The position numbers and the translations under genes are program-made. 32,084 nucleotides of DNA, taken from an uncultured Tepidamorphus sp. (GTDB lineage: Bacteria; Pseudomonadota; Alphaproteobacteria; Rhizobiales; Tepidamorphaceae). The notes under the pieces were generated by a model, which was not told where the DNA came from, did no database searches, and saw only the letters and a program-made list of their open reading frames with translations. The stretch spans positions 1-32,084 of the forward strand of contig CAJQNW010000155.1 of assembly GCA_905479765.1 (NCBI GenBank), given 5' to 3'. Below, piece after piece: positions 17,632-29,254 of this stretch; position 1 is the stretch's first letter, and every line of letters starts with the position of its first letter.

Positions 17632-20343
17632 TCACCGGCGCAAGACCGCTCGGGTCACGATCTTCTCGATCTCGACAATGAGGAACAGTCCGGCCGCCGC
17701 CGCGATCACCAGCCCCCATTCGGAAAGTGTCAGCGGCTCCGTCGCGAACATCGCCTGGAACGGCGGCAGGTAGGTGAATGCGAGCTGCATCAGGATGACG
17801 ACGCCGATCGCGATCAACACCGGGCGGCTGCCGAACAATCCCTTGAAAGACAGCACCGAGCCGCGCACAAAACGGCTGTTCAGCAGATAGGCCGCCTCCA
17901 GCGCGACGATGACATTGACCACCAGGCCGCGCGCGTGATCGAGGCCGTTGCCGCTTTCCACGTAGAGGAACAAGGCGAAGGACGCGGCCGTCATCAGCAC
18001 CGAGACATACGCGATCCGCCAGACGAGATACGGCCCGATGATCGACTCGCCCGGCGAGCGCGGCGGGCGCTTCATGGTCGCCTCCTCGGCGGGCTCGAAG
18101 GCAAGCGCCAGCGCCAGCGTCACCGTCGTCACCATGTTGATCCACAGGATCTGGATCGGCGTGATCGGCAGCGGCAGGCCGACGGCGATGGCCCCGATGA
18201 CGATCATCGCCTCGCCGCCATTAGTCGGCAGCATGAAGGCGATCGACTTGCGGATGTTTTCGTAGACGGTACGGCCCTGCTCGACGGCCTTGGCGATCGA
18301 GGCGAAATTGTCGTCGGCAAGCACGATCTGCGCGGCCTCCTTGGCCGCCTCCGAGCCCTTGATGCCCATCGCCACGCCGACATCGGCGCGCTTCAGCGCC
18401 GGCGCGTCGTTCACCCCGTCTCCCGTCATCGAGACGATCTCGCCCCGGCTCTGCAGGGCTTCGACGAGGCGCAGCTTGTGCTCGGGGCTGGTGCGGGCAA
18501 AGACGTCGACGTCGGCGGCCCGCTCGGCGAGTGCATCCGCGCCCAGCACATCGAAATCGCGGCCGGTCATCACTTCATCCGTCGCCAGGCCGAAGCGGCC
18601 GGCGATCGAGCGCGCGGTCTCGGGATGGTCACCGGTGATCATCTTGATGCGGATGCCAGCGGCACGGCAATCGGCCACCGCCTGGATCGCCTCGCGCCGC
18701 GGCGGATCGGCAAGGCCGATCAGCCCCAGCATGGTCAGGCCCTTTTCCAGATCGTCCAGATCCATGTCAGTCAGGCTCCCCGGCACCGCACGTACCGCGA
18801 CGGCGATCACCCGCTCGCCGGCCGCGGTCATGTCCTCGATCCGCCGATGCCAGGCCGCCAGGTCGATGCGCTCGTCATGCACCGTGTTGCGCTGCCGGTC
18901 GCACAGGGCGAGCAACCGTTCCGGTGCGCCCTTCACATAGATGACGCCCCCTTCGCCTCCCGTCTCACCAGTACGATGCAGCGTCGCCATGAGCTGCGTT
19001 TCGGATTCGAACGGTATGACATCGATACGCGGCATGGCGGCGCAGTCGCGCTCGCCGTCGACGCCCGCCTTGGCGGCGAAGGCGATGAGCGCGCCCTCCA
19101 TCGGGTCGCCCTCGACCCGCCAGTCGCCATGATCGCGGCGCAGCCGCGCGTCGGAACACAGACAGACAGCCCGCGCCAACTCCGTTAGGTCGGCATCGCC
19201 TGCCGGATCGATAACCGCGTCGTCCACGCTGATGCTGCCCTCCGGCCCGTATCCGGTGCCGGTGATCGTGTAGACCTTGTCGGCGGTCGCAACCGTCTCG
19301 ACCACCATCTCGTTGCGCGTCAGCGTTCCGGTCTTGTCGGAACAGATCACCGTGACGGACCCGAGCGTCTCGACGGCGGGCAGGCGCCGGACGATGGCGT
19401 TTCGCCGCGCCATCCGCTCCACCCCGAAGGCAAGCGCGATGGTCAGGATTGCCGGCAGTTCCTCCGGGATCGCCGCGACAGCCAGGCCGACGGCGGCCAG
19501 GAACATCTCGCTGGCCGGCCACTGGTTGACCAGCACGCCCCAGGCGAAAACCGCCGCCGACGCCGCCAGCACGACGAAGGCCAGCCCGCGCCCGAACGCG
19601 CCAACACGACGCAGCAGCGGCGTCATCACCGTGCCGACGCCTTCGATCATGGTGCCGATCCGCCCGATCTCGGTGCGCGTACCGGTCTCCACCACCACGC
19701 CCGAACCGTGGCCGCGCGTCACCAGCGTGCCGAAGAACGCGAGATCCGCCCGGTCGCCGACCACTGCGTCTTCGCCGACGGGCTCGACATGCTTGGAGAC
19801 CGGCAGCGATTCTCCCGTCAGCACCGCCTCGTCGATCTGCAGCCCCTTGACGTGCAGGAGCCGCATGTCGGCCGGGATCCGGTCGCCCGGCTCCAGCAGC
19901 ACGACGTCGCCTGGAACCAGCTCGCCGGCCTCGAGTGTCAGCCGGTGCCCGTCTCGCAGCACCGAGGCGTGCGGCGCGAGCATGTCGCGGATCGCCTCCA
20001 GCGCGGCTTCGGCCCGTCCCTCCTGTATGAATCCGATCACCGCGTTGACCACCACAACGGCAAGGATCACCGCCGCGTCGACAATGTGGCTGACCGCAAC
20101 CGTAATGACCGCCGCGGCGACCAGCAGATAGACCAGCATGTTGTTGAACTGCGCCAGGAACCGGATGATTCGGGACCGGCGCGGCGCCTGCGGCAGCGAG
20201 TTCGGGCCGTATCGGCGCAACCGTTCGCTCGCCGCGGCTGTATCGAGGCCATCGTGATGCGAGCCCAGGCGGTCCAGCGCCTGACGGCCGGTGAGCGCAT
20301 GCCAGGCGATGCTGTCGGCAGTGATTTTGGTCTGCTCTGTCAT
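17632..20343 (-). CDS. cation-translocating P-type ATPase (P2-type, Ca2+-like)
   Basis: 903 aa; VAAIPEELPAILTIALAFG, CSDKTGTLTRNEM, KGAPERLL, GDGVNDAPALKRADVGVAMG, N-terminal cation ATPase domain. Confidence 0.92.
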   Translation of the reverse strand: MTEQTKITADSIAWHALTGRQALDRLGSHHDGLDTAAASERLRRYGPNSLPQAPRRSRIIRFLAQFNNMLVYLLVAAAVITVAVSHIVDAAVILAVVVVNAVIGFIQEGRAEAALEAIRDMLAPHASVLRDGHRLTLEAGELVPGDVVLLEPGDRIPADMRLLHVKGLQIDEAVLTGESLPVSKHVEPVGEDAVVGDRADLAFFGTLVTRGHGSGVVVETGTRTEIGRIGTMIEGVGTVMTPLLRRVGAFGRGLAFVVLAASAAVFAWGVLVNQWPASEMFLAAVGLAVAAIPEELPAILTIALAFGVERMARRNAIVRRLPAVETLGSVTVICSDKTGTLTRNEMVVETVATADKVYTITGTGYGPEGSISVDDAVIDPAGDADLTELARAVCLCSDARLRRDHGDWRVEGDPMEGALIAFAAKAGVDGERDCAAMPRIDVIPFESETQLMATLHRTGETGGEGGVIYVKGAPERLLALCDRQRNTVHDERIDLAAWHRRIEDMTAAGERVIAVAVRAVPGSLTDMDLDDLEKGLTMLGLIGLADPPRREAIQAVADCRAAGIRIKMITGDHPETARSIAGRFGLATDEVMTGRDFDVLGADALAERAADVDVFARTSPEHKLRLVEALQSRGEIVSMTGDGVNDAPALKRADVGVAMGIKGSEAAKEAAQIVLADDNFASIAKAVEQGRTVYENIRKSIAFMLPTNGGEAMIVIGAIAVGLPLPITPIQILWINMVTTVTLALALAFEPAEEATMKRPPRSPGESIIGPYLVWRIAYVSVLMTAASFALFLYVESGNGLDHARGLVVNVIVALEAAYLLNSRFVRGSVLSFKGLFGSRPVLIAIGVVILMQLAFTYLPPFQAMFATEPLTLSEWGLVIAAAAGLFLIVEIEKIVTRAVLRR

Positions 20344-20391
20344 GCCGCCGATGCGGTTGGATACGGGCTGAAGCGAATCGACGTCCGCAAA

Positions 20392-21300
20392 CTAGCCGCC
20401 ACGCCCGACTGCTTCCTTGACATAGCGCGCGTTGAAGGCGGCGTAGCCGTCCGACACGTTTTCAAGCCTGTCCTTGAAGCGCGTATGAACGTCCGGCAGC
20501 GCATGGAACGGGACGCCCATGAAAGCATGGTGCTCGGTGTGATAGGGCATGTTCCAGGCGAGGAACCGCACGAACCGCGTCGTCAGGGTCGTGCGGGTAT
20601 TGGCGAAGGGATCGCCGATGAACGGGCACAGCCCGTGCTCGGCCAGCAGATAGAACCGCAACACAGGCTGGCCGAGCAATGCGGGAACGACCCAATACCG
20701 CAGGACCACATCCGTTCCCATCGCTATCGAGAACAATGCCAGTAACGCGTAGCCGGCGACGAACCAGCGCGCCTCGGCGATTACACGGGGTTTCAGTGCC
20801 GACGTGACGTAGCGCTCCGGCACGCGGCCGAGCGCGTGAGTGGTCAGACCGGAAATCCTGCTCGTCCAGTACCTGAGGCCGCTGACATGCCAGAGATAGC
20901 GCGGCCAGGTATCGATGCGCTTGTCGTCGAGTTCGGGATCCTCGCCGGGGATCTGGGTGTGCCGGTGGTGGGCAAGATGAAACGACCGGAACCAGGCCGG
21001 CGGCAGCAGCACGATGAAACCGGCCACATACGCCACAGCGGCGTTCAGCCAGATCGAGGCGAATGCGGTGCGATGCACCGTCTCGTGCAGGGCACAGAAC
21101 AGGAAAACCAGCGCCACGCCCTGCGCTAACATCGCCGGCAGCACCAGCCATGTGCCCGAAGCGAGGAACACGCAAGCCGACGTGGCGGCGATCAACGCCA
21201 CATGGCCGGCGAGCTGAGCAAGTCCCTTGGCGTCCGAACGCGCCGAGAGCGCCTTCAGGGCCCGCTTGTCATCGGTATCGAGAACGGCCGGTGTGCTCAT
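20392..21300 (-). CDS. fatty acid desaturase family protein
   Basis: 302 aa; histidine boxes HETVHRTAF, HLAHHRHTQ, YHTEHHAF between hydrophobic segments. Confidence 0.9.
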   Translation of the reverse strand: MSTPAVLDTDDKRALKALSARSDAKGLAQLAGHVALIAATSACVFLASGTWLVLPAMLAQGVALVFLFCALHETVHRTAFASIWLNAAVAYVAGFIVLLPPAWFRSFHLAHHRHTQIPGEDPELDDKRIDTWPRYLWHVSGLRYWTSRISGLTTHALGRVPERYVTSALKPRVIAEARWFVAGYALLALFSIAMGTDVVLRYWVVPALLGQPVLRFYLLAEHGLCPFIGDPFANTRTTLTTRFVRFLAWNMPYHTEHHAFMGVPFHALPDVHTRFKDRLENVSDGYAAFNARYVKEAVGRGG

Positions 21301-21362
21301 GAGACCTCATCCAGGGCCGACCATACCGCCGGCCCCGGATGACAACAATGCGGCCGTTACGC

Positions 21363-21953
21363 TTATCCGGCAGCCAGAACCACGCCGGCAGCCGCGGCGC
21401 CGGCGCCGAGTACCCTGACAAGACGGGTCGAGAGCCCGGTTCGCGTGGCACCGGCGGCAAGCGCGCTACCCGTAGTGAGCAGGAGCGCCGTGGCGAACAT
21501 AAAGCCGCCGAGATAGTCGAGCGCCCCGGCGGCCGCCGGGATCTCCGTGCCATGCGCATGACCGTGAAACAGCGCAAGACCGCCGACCAGCGCCGCACCG
21601 ACCGGAACCGGCGCGCGGACCGCCAGGGCCGCCGCCGCGCCGAGCACGATGGCGGACGCCAGGATCACCGGTTCGACGAACGGCAGCGAAACGCCGGTCA
21701 TGCCGAGCACGCCGCCGCCGAGCATCACTGCGACGAAGGCAAGCGGCCAGACCCAGAGCGCCTTGCCGCCGACGAGACCGGCCCAAAGGCCGACGGTCAT
21801 CATGGCAAGCAGATGATCCGCGCCGAACAACGGATGGGTGAAGCCGGCCGCAAAGCCGGACACCGCCCCGGCGCCGATATGCGCCGCGGCCGGTGACGCG
21901 GCAAGCACGGCCAGCGCGAAGGCCAGTCTGCCGGGTGAAAGATACGTCTTCAT
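21363..21953 (-). CDS. HupE/UreJ family (putative nickel permease); alternative TTG start at 21962
   Basis: HIGAGAVSGFAAGFTHPLFGADHLLAMMTVGLWAG is the HupE/UreJ signature; next to ureG. Confidence 0.9.
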   Translation of the reverse strand: MKTYLSPGRLAFALAVLAASPAAAHIGAGAVSGFAAGFTHPLFGADHLLAMMTVGLWAGLVGGKALWVWPLAFVAVMLGGGVLGMTGVSLPFVEPVILASAIVLGAAAALAVRAPVPVGAALVGGLALFHGHAHGTEIPAAAGALDYLGGFMFATALLLTTGSALAAGATRTGLSTRLVRVLGAGAAAAGVVLAAG

Positions 21954-21971
21954 CAAAGCCAATCCCCTCTT

Positions 21972-22634
21972 TCAGTTGGTCGCCGTTTGCACCGCGGGTC
22001 CGGCATCGATATCCGCCGGCACGAAGCCGCCGGACGTCTCGATGAACCGGATCACGGTATCGAGACCCTCCCCCGTCTTCAGGTTGGTGAAGACATAAGG
22101 CCGTTCCCCCCGCATCCGTTTCGTATCGGAATCCATGACCTCCAGTGACGCGCCCACCATCGGCGCAAGGTCGATCTTGTTGATCACCAGAAGGTCCGAG
22201 CGCGTGATGCCTGGCCCGCCCTTGCGCGGGATCTTTTCACCGGCCGCCACGTCGATCACGTAGATCGTCAGATCGGCGAGTTCGGGCGAGAAGGTCGCCG
22301 CGAGATTGTCGCCGCCGGATTCGATCAGGACGATTTCCAGCCCCGGGAACCGCCCGCGCATGTCGGCGACGGCGGCGAGGTTGATCGAGGCGTCCTCTCG
22401 GATTGCCGTGTGCGGGCAACCGCCCGTCTCGACGCCTAGGATGCGCTCCTCCGGCAAGGCACCGGCGCGCGTCAGGATCAGCGCATCTTCCTTGGTGTAG
22501 ATGTCGTTGGTGATGGCGGCGATGTCGTAGGTGTCGCGCATTGCCTTGCACAGCGCTTCCATCAGCGCCGTCTTGCCCGAGCCGACCGGCCCGCCGATAC
22601 CGACCCGCAGGGGCCCGTGGGGTGAACTCGTCAT
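21972..22634 (-). CDS. ureG: urease accessory GTPase UreG
   Basis: [74 protein letters not shown] overlap with ureF. Confidence 0.97.
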   Translation of the reverse strand: MTSSPHGPLRVGIGGPVGSGKTALMEALCKAMRDTYDIAAITNDIYTKEDALILTRAGALPEERILGVETGGCPHTAIREDASINLAAVADMRGRFPGLEIVLIESGGDNLAATFSPELADLTIYVIDVAAGEKIPRKGGPGITRSDLLVINKIDLAPMVGASLEVMDSDTKRMRGERPYVFTNLKTGEGLDTVIRFIETSGGFVPADIDAGPAVQTATN

Positions 22635-23329
22635 GTCCTGAACAACCTCGTGTACTGGGTTTCGTGGCGCATCGACGCGATGTCGGCGAGAAGAACGCAG
22701 CCGCCCAGATCGTCGAGCCCGGCGGTCATTGCCTCGTCCGTCACCGAGGCGACGACGGGTTCGAGCGCGGCGATCGCCTTCTGCCCGTCGGTCTGTCCGA
22801 GCGGGACGAGCCGGATCCCCGCCGAGACGATATTGGCGACGAAGGCATGCAGATAGGCGGCAAGAGTCGGGCCAAGCGGAATCGTGTGCCGCGCCGCAGC
22901 GATGCCGACGGCGACAGGATAGGCAAGATCGCCGGAAGGCAAAGCGTCGCCGTCGGCCAGCCACGACGCTTCGGCGGCAAGCGCGAAGGCCTTGCCCTGC
23001 GACATCGTCTCCACCGCGCGCTCCTTCGACGGCGATAACGCCGCGGCGAGTTCGGCGACCTCCGAAAGACGCTCCGTATCGCCGACGGTCACGGCGCGCC
23101 ACGTCTCGGCGAGCAGGATCGCATCCTGCCGGCCTCCGCCATAACGCAGGATCTGCTCGACCCAGTCCGTCAGCGCCGCAACGTCGCGCACCTCCCCGGT
23201 TTCCACGACCCACTCCAGCGCGTGGCTGTGCGAGAACGCGCCGACCGGAAACGACGGCGACAGCCAGGCCATTAGCCGGTAGAGCCCGGCGGAGTCGAGG
23301 GCGGGATCGAGGCAGGCGTGCTCAGCCAT
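22631..23329 (-). CDS. ureF: urease accessory protein UreF
   Basis: [37 protein letters not shown] at 23329 in ORF 22631..23425. Confidence 0.95.
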   Translation of the reverse strand: MAEHACLDPALDSAGLYRLMAWLSPSFPVGAFSHSHALEWVVETGEVRDVAALTDWVEQILRYGGGRQDAILLAETWRAVTVGDTERLSEVAELAAALSPSKERAVETMSQGKAFALAAEASWLADGDALPSGDLAYPVAVGIAAARHTIPLGPTLAAYLHAFVANIVSAGIRLVPLGQTDGQKAIAALEPVVASVTDEAMTAGLDDLGGCVLLADIASMRHETQYTRLFRT

Positions 23330-23837
23330 CGCCGTCTCCGTCCCCGTCGTGGTCGTGCTCATGATCGTGGGAATGGTGATGATCATGGCTGTGACCATGG
23401 TCGCTATGGCCGTGCGAGTAGGCACCGCCCTCCGGATCGAATGGCGCCTTGATGGCGCGCACCTGTCCGCCGAGCCCCTCGATCATCTCGGCGATCACGT
23501 GATCGGGAAAGATCAGGATCCGGTCGGGCATGATCGCGGCCGACAGATGCCGGTTGCCGATGTGCCAGGCAAGCCGCGTCAGGTGATGGGCATCCGGCGC
23601 CGTGATCTCCATCAGGTCCTCGTCGGCCGCCTTCACCATCACCACGCGCCCGTCCTCCAGTTCGACGCCGTCGCCGTCCCGCATCGCTACGGCCTCCGGC
23701 AGGTCGAGCAGGAACGCCGTGCCCTTGGCGCCGGTCAGCGTGATGCGCCGCCGGAACCGGCTGCCGTGATCGAGCGTCACCGTATCGACCGCCGCCGGGT
23801 AGCTGCCTTTTGGGAGGACTTTCAGGGCGCGGATCAT
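23322..23837 (-). CDS. ureE: urease accessory nickel metallochaperone UreE with His-rich tail
   Basis: TLTGAKGTAFLLDLPEAVAMRDGDGVELEDG...HHLTRLAWHIGNRHL; C-terminus [30 protein letters not shown]. Confidence 0.95.
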   Translation of the reverse strand: MIRALKVLPKGSYPAAVDTVTLDHGSRFRRRITLTGAKGTAFLLDLPEAVAMRDGDGVELEDGRVVMVKAADEDLMEITAPDAHHLTRLAWHIGNRHLSAAIMPDRILIFPDHVIAEMIEGLGGQVRAIKAPFDPEGGAYSHGHSDHGHSHDHHHSHDHEHDHDGDGDGDG

Positions 23838-24400
23838 GACGCCGCGCCCGGTTCGGCCGGCCACACGAAACTCATGACGAGCATCATAAGAAGTACGCCC
23901 ACAGCGACGGCGAGCAGCCGCCATTTCCAACGGGTCCAGAAACTGGCGCGCGCCGCCAGTTCGGGGGTCAGGCGGTCAGGCCCGCCCATCAGCATCGCCG
24001 CCACAAGGGCGTTTTCCCGCAGGTCGCAGATGACCGCGGGCAAGCCGGTCAACGCCATGATGCCCGGCGGGATCGGGAACGTCGCCGGCGTCGCCCACTG
24101 GATCGCCATGCAAAGCACCGCGCCGTAGAGCAGCGGGAAGATCATGTCCCATTGCGTCGCCATTTTCAGATAGGTCTTCGCGGCCTCGGGAGTGAGCGCA
24201 TTCAATAGCGTTCTCGCCTCCTCGTAGCCGTAGCCGCCGACCCGCCCGTCGAAGAGTTTCCGGCCGCCCGCCGCCTCTTGAATACGAGGGATGATCCGAA
24301 AGGCCATCACGGAGCCGACGGCAAGCATCGCGACAAACAAAATCCCATATGCCAGGTTCGCCGCGGTCACGACATCGTCTTTCGTCCGTGCAAGGCGCAT
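23834..24400 (-). CDS. uncharacterised multi-pass membrane protein embedded between ureC and ureE
   Basis: 188 aa from ATG at 24400 (in ORF 23834..25249); several hydrophobic segments; motif YLKMATQWDMIFPLLYGAVLCMAIQWA. Stop overlaps ureE start (ATGA), start 5 bp after ureC stop. Confidence 0.82.
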   Translation of the reverse strand: MRLARTKDDVVTAANLAYGILFVAMLAVGSVMAFRIIPRIQEAAGGRKLFDGRVGGYGYEEARTLLNALTPEAAKTYLKMATQWDMIFPLLYGAVLCMAIQWATPATFPIPPGIMALTGLPAVICDLRENALVAAMLMGGPDRLTPELAARASFWTRWKWRLLAVAVGVLLMMLVMSFVWPAEPGAAS

Positions 24401-24405
24401 TCTCC

Positions 24406-26112
24406 TCAAAACAGCGAATAGAGCTGCGCCATCGGCAGCACCGTGGCCGGCTTGCTGGTTATCAGTTCGCCGTTGGCGCGCACCTCGTAAGTCTCCGGAT
24501 GAACGTCGATTTCCGGTTGCTCGCCGTTGTGGATCATGCTCGCCTTCGAGATCGTACGGGTATTGCTGACCGGCACCAGCGTTTTCGCCACGCCCAGCCG
24601 CGCGGCCAGCCCCGCATCGACCGAGGCCTGGGAGACGAACGTCACCGAGCTCGACGTCAGCGCCTTGCCGTAGGCGCCGAACATCGGCCGGTAGTGCACC
24701 GGCTCGGGGGACGGGATCGAGGCGTTCGGATCGCCCATGGGAGCTGCCGCGATCGATCCGCCGATTAGCACCATCTCCGGTTTCACCCCAAAGAAGGCAG
24801 GCGACCACAACACCAAATCGGCGCGTTTTCCCACCTCGACAGAGCCGATCTCGCCCGACATGCCGTGCGCGATCGCCGGGTTGATCGTGTATTTGGCGAT
24901 GTAGCGCCTGACCCGGAAGTTGTCGTTGTCGCCGGTTTCCTCCGCCAGGCGGCCGCGCTGCACCTTCATCCGGTGCGCGGTCTGCCAGGTCCGGATCAAC
25001 ACTTCGCCGACCCGGCCCATCGCCTGGCTGTCTGAGGCGATGATCGAGAAGGCTCCCATGTCGTGCAGGACGTCCTCGGCCGCCATGGTCTCCTTGCGGA
25101 TCCGGCTCTCGGCAAACGAAACATCCTCCGGGATGTCCGGATCGAGGTGGTGGCAGTGCATCAACATGTCGAGATGCTCCTCGATCGTGTTGACGGTGTA
25201 TGGCAGCGAGGGATTGGTCGAGGACGGGATGACGTTGGAAAGCCCGCACACCTTGATGATGTCCGGCGCGTGTCCGCCGCCGGCACCCTCGGTGTGGAAG
25301 GCGTGGATGACGCGGTCCTTGAACGCCTTGACGGTGTTTTCGACGAAACCGGATTCATTCAGCGTGTCGGTGTGGATCATCACCTGCACGTCGAGGTCGT
25401 CGGCGACCGACAGGCAGCAGTCGATCGCCCCCGGCGTCGTGCCCCAGTCCTCGTGCAGCTTCAGCGCGCACGCCCCGCCCAGTACCTGCTCGACGAGCGC
25501 GTCGGGACGCGAGGCATTGCCCTTGCCCGACAGGCCGATGTTCAATGGCAGGCCGTCGCAGGCCTCGATCATCCGTCCGATGTGCCACGGCCCCGGCGTG
25601 CAGGTCGTCGCCAGCGTGCCGTGCGCCGGGCCGGTGCCGCCGCCCAGCATGGTGGTGACGCCGGAATACAGCGCCTCGTCGACCTGTTGCGGGCAGATGA
25701 AATGGATATGCGCGTCGAAGCCGCCGGCCGTCAGGATCTTGCCTTCACCGGCGATCGCCTCGGTGCCCGGCCCGACGATGATGTCGACGCCCGGCTGGAT
25801 ATCCGGATTGCCGGCCTTGCCGATGCCGACGATGCGCCCGTCCTTCAGACCCACGTCGGCCTTGAAGACACCGGTATGGTCGACGACCAGCGCACAGGTG
25901 ATCACCGTGTCGACGGCGCCGCCCTCGCGCGTCACCTGGCTCTGGCCCATGCCGTCGCGGAGCACCTTGCCGCCGCCGAACTTCACCTCCTCGCCGTAAA
26001 CCGTGAAGTCCTTTTCGACCTCGATCCACAGGTCGGTGTCGGCGAGCCGCAGCCTGTCGCCGACGGTCGGGCCGAACATGTGGGCGTAGTCCTTGCGGGA
26101 CATGCTAGCCAT
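24406..26112 (-). CDS. ureC: urease subunit alpha
   Basis: [55 protein letters not shown] (carbamylated Lys), [36 protein letters not shown]. Confidence 0.98.
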   Translation of the reverse strand: MASMSRKDYAHMFGPTVGDRLRLADTDLWIEVEKDFTVYGEEVKFGGGKVLRDGMGQSQVTREGGAVDTVITCALVVDHTGVFKADVGLKDGRIVGIGKAGNPDIQPGVDIIVGPGTEAIAGEGKILTAGGFDAHIHFICPQQVDEALYSGVTTMLGGGTGPAHGTLATTCTPGPWHIGRMIEACDGLPLNIGLSGKGNASRPDALVEQVLGGACALKLHEDWGTTPGAIDCCLSVADDLDVQVMIHTDTLNESGFVENTVKAFKDRVIHAFHTEGAGGGHAPDIIKVCGLSNVIPSSTNPSLPYTVNTIEEHLDMLMHCHHLDPDIPEDVSFAESRIRKETMAAEDVLHDMGAFSIIASDSQAMGRVGEVLIRTWQTAHRMKVQRGRLAEETGDNDNFRVRRYIAKYTINPAIAHGMSGEIGSVEVGKRADLVLWSPAFFGVKPEMVLIGGSIAAAPMGDPNASIPSPEPVHYRPMFGAYGKALTSSSVTFVSQASVDAGLAARLGVAKTLVPVSNTRTISKASMIHNGEQPEIDVHPETYEVRANGELITSKPATVLPMAQLYSLF

Positions 26113-26293
26113 TTTACGTCTTTCCTCTGGGCTTTTGGTCCTGGAGCTCCTGCGCCCGACGGCAGCGAGGTCGATCCGCATAGCCGACGCGATAAATGCT
26201 CTTGACCGAACGGAAGCAGTGATAATCAATCGGCTTAAGGGTCCGATCCCCCATAACCAGGATCCGAACACCGATGCATGAGGAGAACACGCC

Positions 26294-27148
26294 ATGAAGG
26301 CGCGAATAACAATGCTTGTTGGCGGGGCGCTCGCGCTTGCTGCCATGCCGGCGGCGGCCGAAACACCGCTCGAACGCGGCACCTATTTGATGCAGGGGCC
26401 CGCCGCCTGCGGCAATTGCCACACGCCGATCACCCCGCAGGGCCTGCCGATCGAAGGCCAGGAGCTCTCTGGACGTCTCGTCGAGGACAACGAGTTTTTC
26501 ACCGCCTACGCGCCCAACATCACGCCCGACACCGAAACCGGCATCGGCGGCTGGACGGACGAGCAGATCATCACCGCGATCCGCGAGGGCAAGCGCCCGG
26601 ACGGCTCCATCATTGGCCCGCCCATGCCGATGGGGCTTTACCGCGGCATTTCCGACAGCGACGCGAAGGCCATCGTTGCCTATCTGCGCTCGGTTCCTCC
26701 GGTGAAGAACGAGGTGCCGAAATCCACCTACCGGATACCGCTGCCGCCGGCCTATGGCCCGCCGGTCGGCGAGGTGGCCGATGTCACGCCCGGCGTGACA
26801 GCCGAGTACGGCGCCTATCTGGCCGGTCCGGTCGCCCACTGCATCGAATGCCATACCCCGATGGGCGAGAGGGGACCCGACTTCGAGAACCGGCTCGGCG
26901 CCGGCGGCTTCGAGTTCCACGGCCCCTGGGGCGTCTCGGTTACAAGCAATCTGACGCCGCACGAAGACGGTCTCGCAGGCCGCAGCGACGAGGACATCGC
27001 AAAGATGATCACGACCGGCACCCGGCCCGACGGCACGCCGATGCTGCCGCCGATGGGCTACAACTACTACGCCAACATGAGCCCCGAGGACGTCAAGGCG
27101 ATCATTGCTTACCTGCGAACGCTGCCGCCGCAGCCCACCCCGCAATAA
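26294..27148 (+). CDS. diheme cytochrome c family protein (secreted)
   Basis: 284 aa with signal peptide; two CXXCH motifs (CGNCH, CIECH); two repeated cytochrome c domains ending ...[13 protein letters not shown]. Confidence 0.9.
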   Translation: MKARITMLVGGALALAAMPAAAETPLERGTYLMQGPAACGNCHTPITPQGLPIEGQELSGRLVEDNEFFTAYAPNITPDTETGIGGWTDEQIITAIREGKRPDGSIIGPPMPMGLYRGISDSDAKAIVAYLRSVPPVKNEVPKSTYRIPLPPAYGPPVGEVADVTPGVTAEYGAYLAGPVAHCIECHTPMGERGPDFENRLGAGGFEFHGPWGVSVTSNLTPHEDGLAGRSDEDIAKMITTGTRPDGTPMLPPMGYNYYANMSPEDVKAIIAYLRTLPPQPTPQ

Positions 27149-27175
27149 GGCGCGCGCCCTCGCCGACGAAGCCTG

Positions 27176-27207
27176 GCCGGGTCCGGACCGCAAGGTCCGG
27201 GCCCGGC
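27176..27207. terminator. Strong hairpin between convergent genes (possible bidirectional terminator or REP-like unit)
   Basis: GCCGGGTCCGGACC-GCAA-GGTCCGGGCCCGGC: 14-bp stem with one G-U, GNRA-type loop; only a weak T tract follows. Confidence 0.6.
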
Positions 27208-27246
27208 TTGTTCCGGTGAGACAAGGGCAGCGACGGACCGGCACGA

Positions 27247-27651
27247 TCAGTTCCCCATGCCCTCGACGAGGAAGTTCAGCTGGCCGATACGCTGGCCGGT
27301 CAGTTTCGTCAGGCATTCATAGATGATCAGGGGCTGCATGGAGCCGCCGCTCACCAGATAGCCCTCTGCTTCGCAGGCCTTGTCGCGAAAGGGAATCCAG
27401 GCTCGCTGCGCCTCGCGCAACGCATCGGCCGCACCGCGCTGGTCCTCATCGAGATAACCGTCGATCTGCTTCATCGCCGCCATCGCCTTCTTGTAGACGG
27501 CATTCAGCCGGGCATCGGCGGCCTTGTAGGCTTCTCCGGCGCAGTAGTTCATCTCCATCTGCACCTGCGGATCGGTGCAGTCGATCTTGTCGTCGGCCAC
27601 GGCGATGACCGGTGAAAGGATGATGGCGGCTGCGAGAACAATTTGCTTCAT
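27247..27651 (-). CDS. lysozyme inhibitor LprI-like (DUF1311) periplasmic protein
   Basis: 134 aa, signal peptide MKQIVLAAAIILSPVIAVA; DCTDPQVQMEMNYCAGEAYKAADARLNAVYKKAM...LREAQRAWIPFRDKACE. Confidence 0.87.
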   Translation of the reverse strand: MKQIVLAAAIILSPVIAVADDKIDCTDPQVQMEMNYCAGEAYKAADARLNAVYKKAMAAMKQIDGYLDEDQRGAADALREAQRAWIPFRDKACEAEGYLVSGGSMQPLIIYECLTKLTGQRIGQLNFLVEGMGN

Positions 27652-27684
27652 GGACGAATCTCCCTGGGTTCGAGTCGGAGCATC

Positions 27685-28308
27685 CTACAACGCACCCATG
27701 ATTTTCTGGTTGAAGCCGTAGACTTTGCCCTCGCCGGCCAGCTTGACGAGCGTCACCTCGCGCGACTGGCCGGGCTCGAACCGCACCGCCGTGCCGGCCG
27801 GGATATCGAGGCGGAAGCCGCGCGCCGCCTCACGATCGAAGTCGAGCGCCTCGTTGGTTTCGTAGAAATGATAGTGGCTGCCGATCTGCACCGGCCGGTC
27901 GCCAGTGTTGGCGACCGTCAGCGTCACCGTTTCCCGGCCCGCGTTGATCTCGATGTAGCCGTCGCTCACCGACAAGGCACCCGGCGCCGTCTCGCCGCTG
28001 GCAGCCCCGCGGATCGGCGCGTGCACGGTCACCAGTTTGGTGCCGTCCGGAAAGGTCGCCTCGACCTGTACTTCACTGATCATGTCCGCCACGCCGGGCA
28101 TGACCTGGTCGGTGGAGACGACATGGGCGCCCGCCTCCATCAGGTCGGCGACGGCCCGGCCATCGCGCGCGCCTTCGACAATGAAGTCCGAAATCAGCGC
28201 GATCGCTTCGGGATAGTTCAGCTTGACCCCGCGCTCCAGCCGCTTGCGCGCCACGATCGCCGCCATGGCGACCAGCAGCTTGTCCTTTTCCCTCTGCGTC
28301 AGTTTCAC
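27685..28308 (-). CDS. ureAB: urease subunit gamma/beta fusion
   Basis: 207 aa; N-terminal [50 protein letters not shown] (gamma) fused to ...[63 protein letters not shown] (beta). Confidence 0.96.
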   Translation of the reverse strand: MKLTQREKDKLLVAMAAIVARKRLERGVKLNYPEAIALISDFIVEGARDGRAVADLMEAGAHVVSTDQVMPGVADMISEVQVEATFPDGTKLVTVHAPIRGAASGETAPGALSVSDGYIEINAGRETVTLTVANTGDRPVQIGSHYHFYETNEALDFDREAARGFRLDIPAGTAVRFEPGQSREVTLVKLAGEGKVYGFNQKIMGAL

Positions 28309-28327
28309 CTGCCGTCTCCCTTGTCTC

Positions 28328-29228
<901 letters not shown>

Positions 29229-29254
<26 letters not shown>

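Noticed and set aside
17611-19188. 525-aa + strand ORF
   Set aside because: Antisense to the P-type ATPase; His/Asp/Arg-rich with no domain signature.
23322-23420. His/Asp codon-rich repetitive tract as a separate repeat element
   Set aside because: Explained by the His-rich nickel-binding C-terminus of UreE.
26202-26226. Sigma70-like promoter TTGACC...GATAAT upstream of cytochrome c
   Set aside because: Spacer is only 13 bp, too short for a standard sigma70 promoter.
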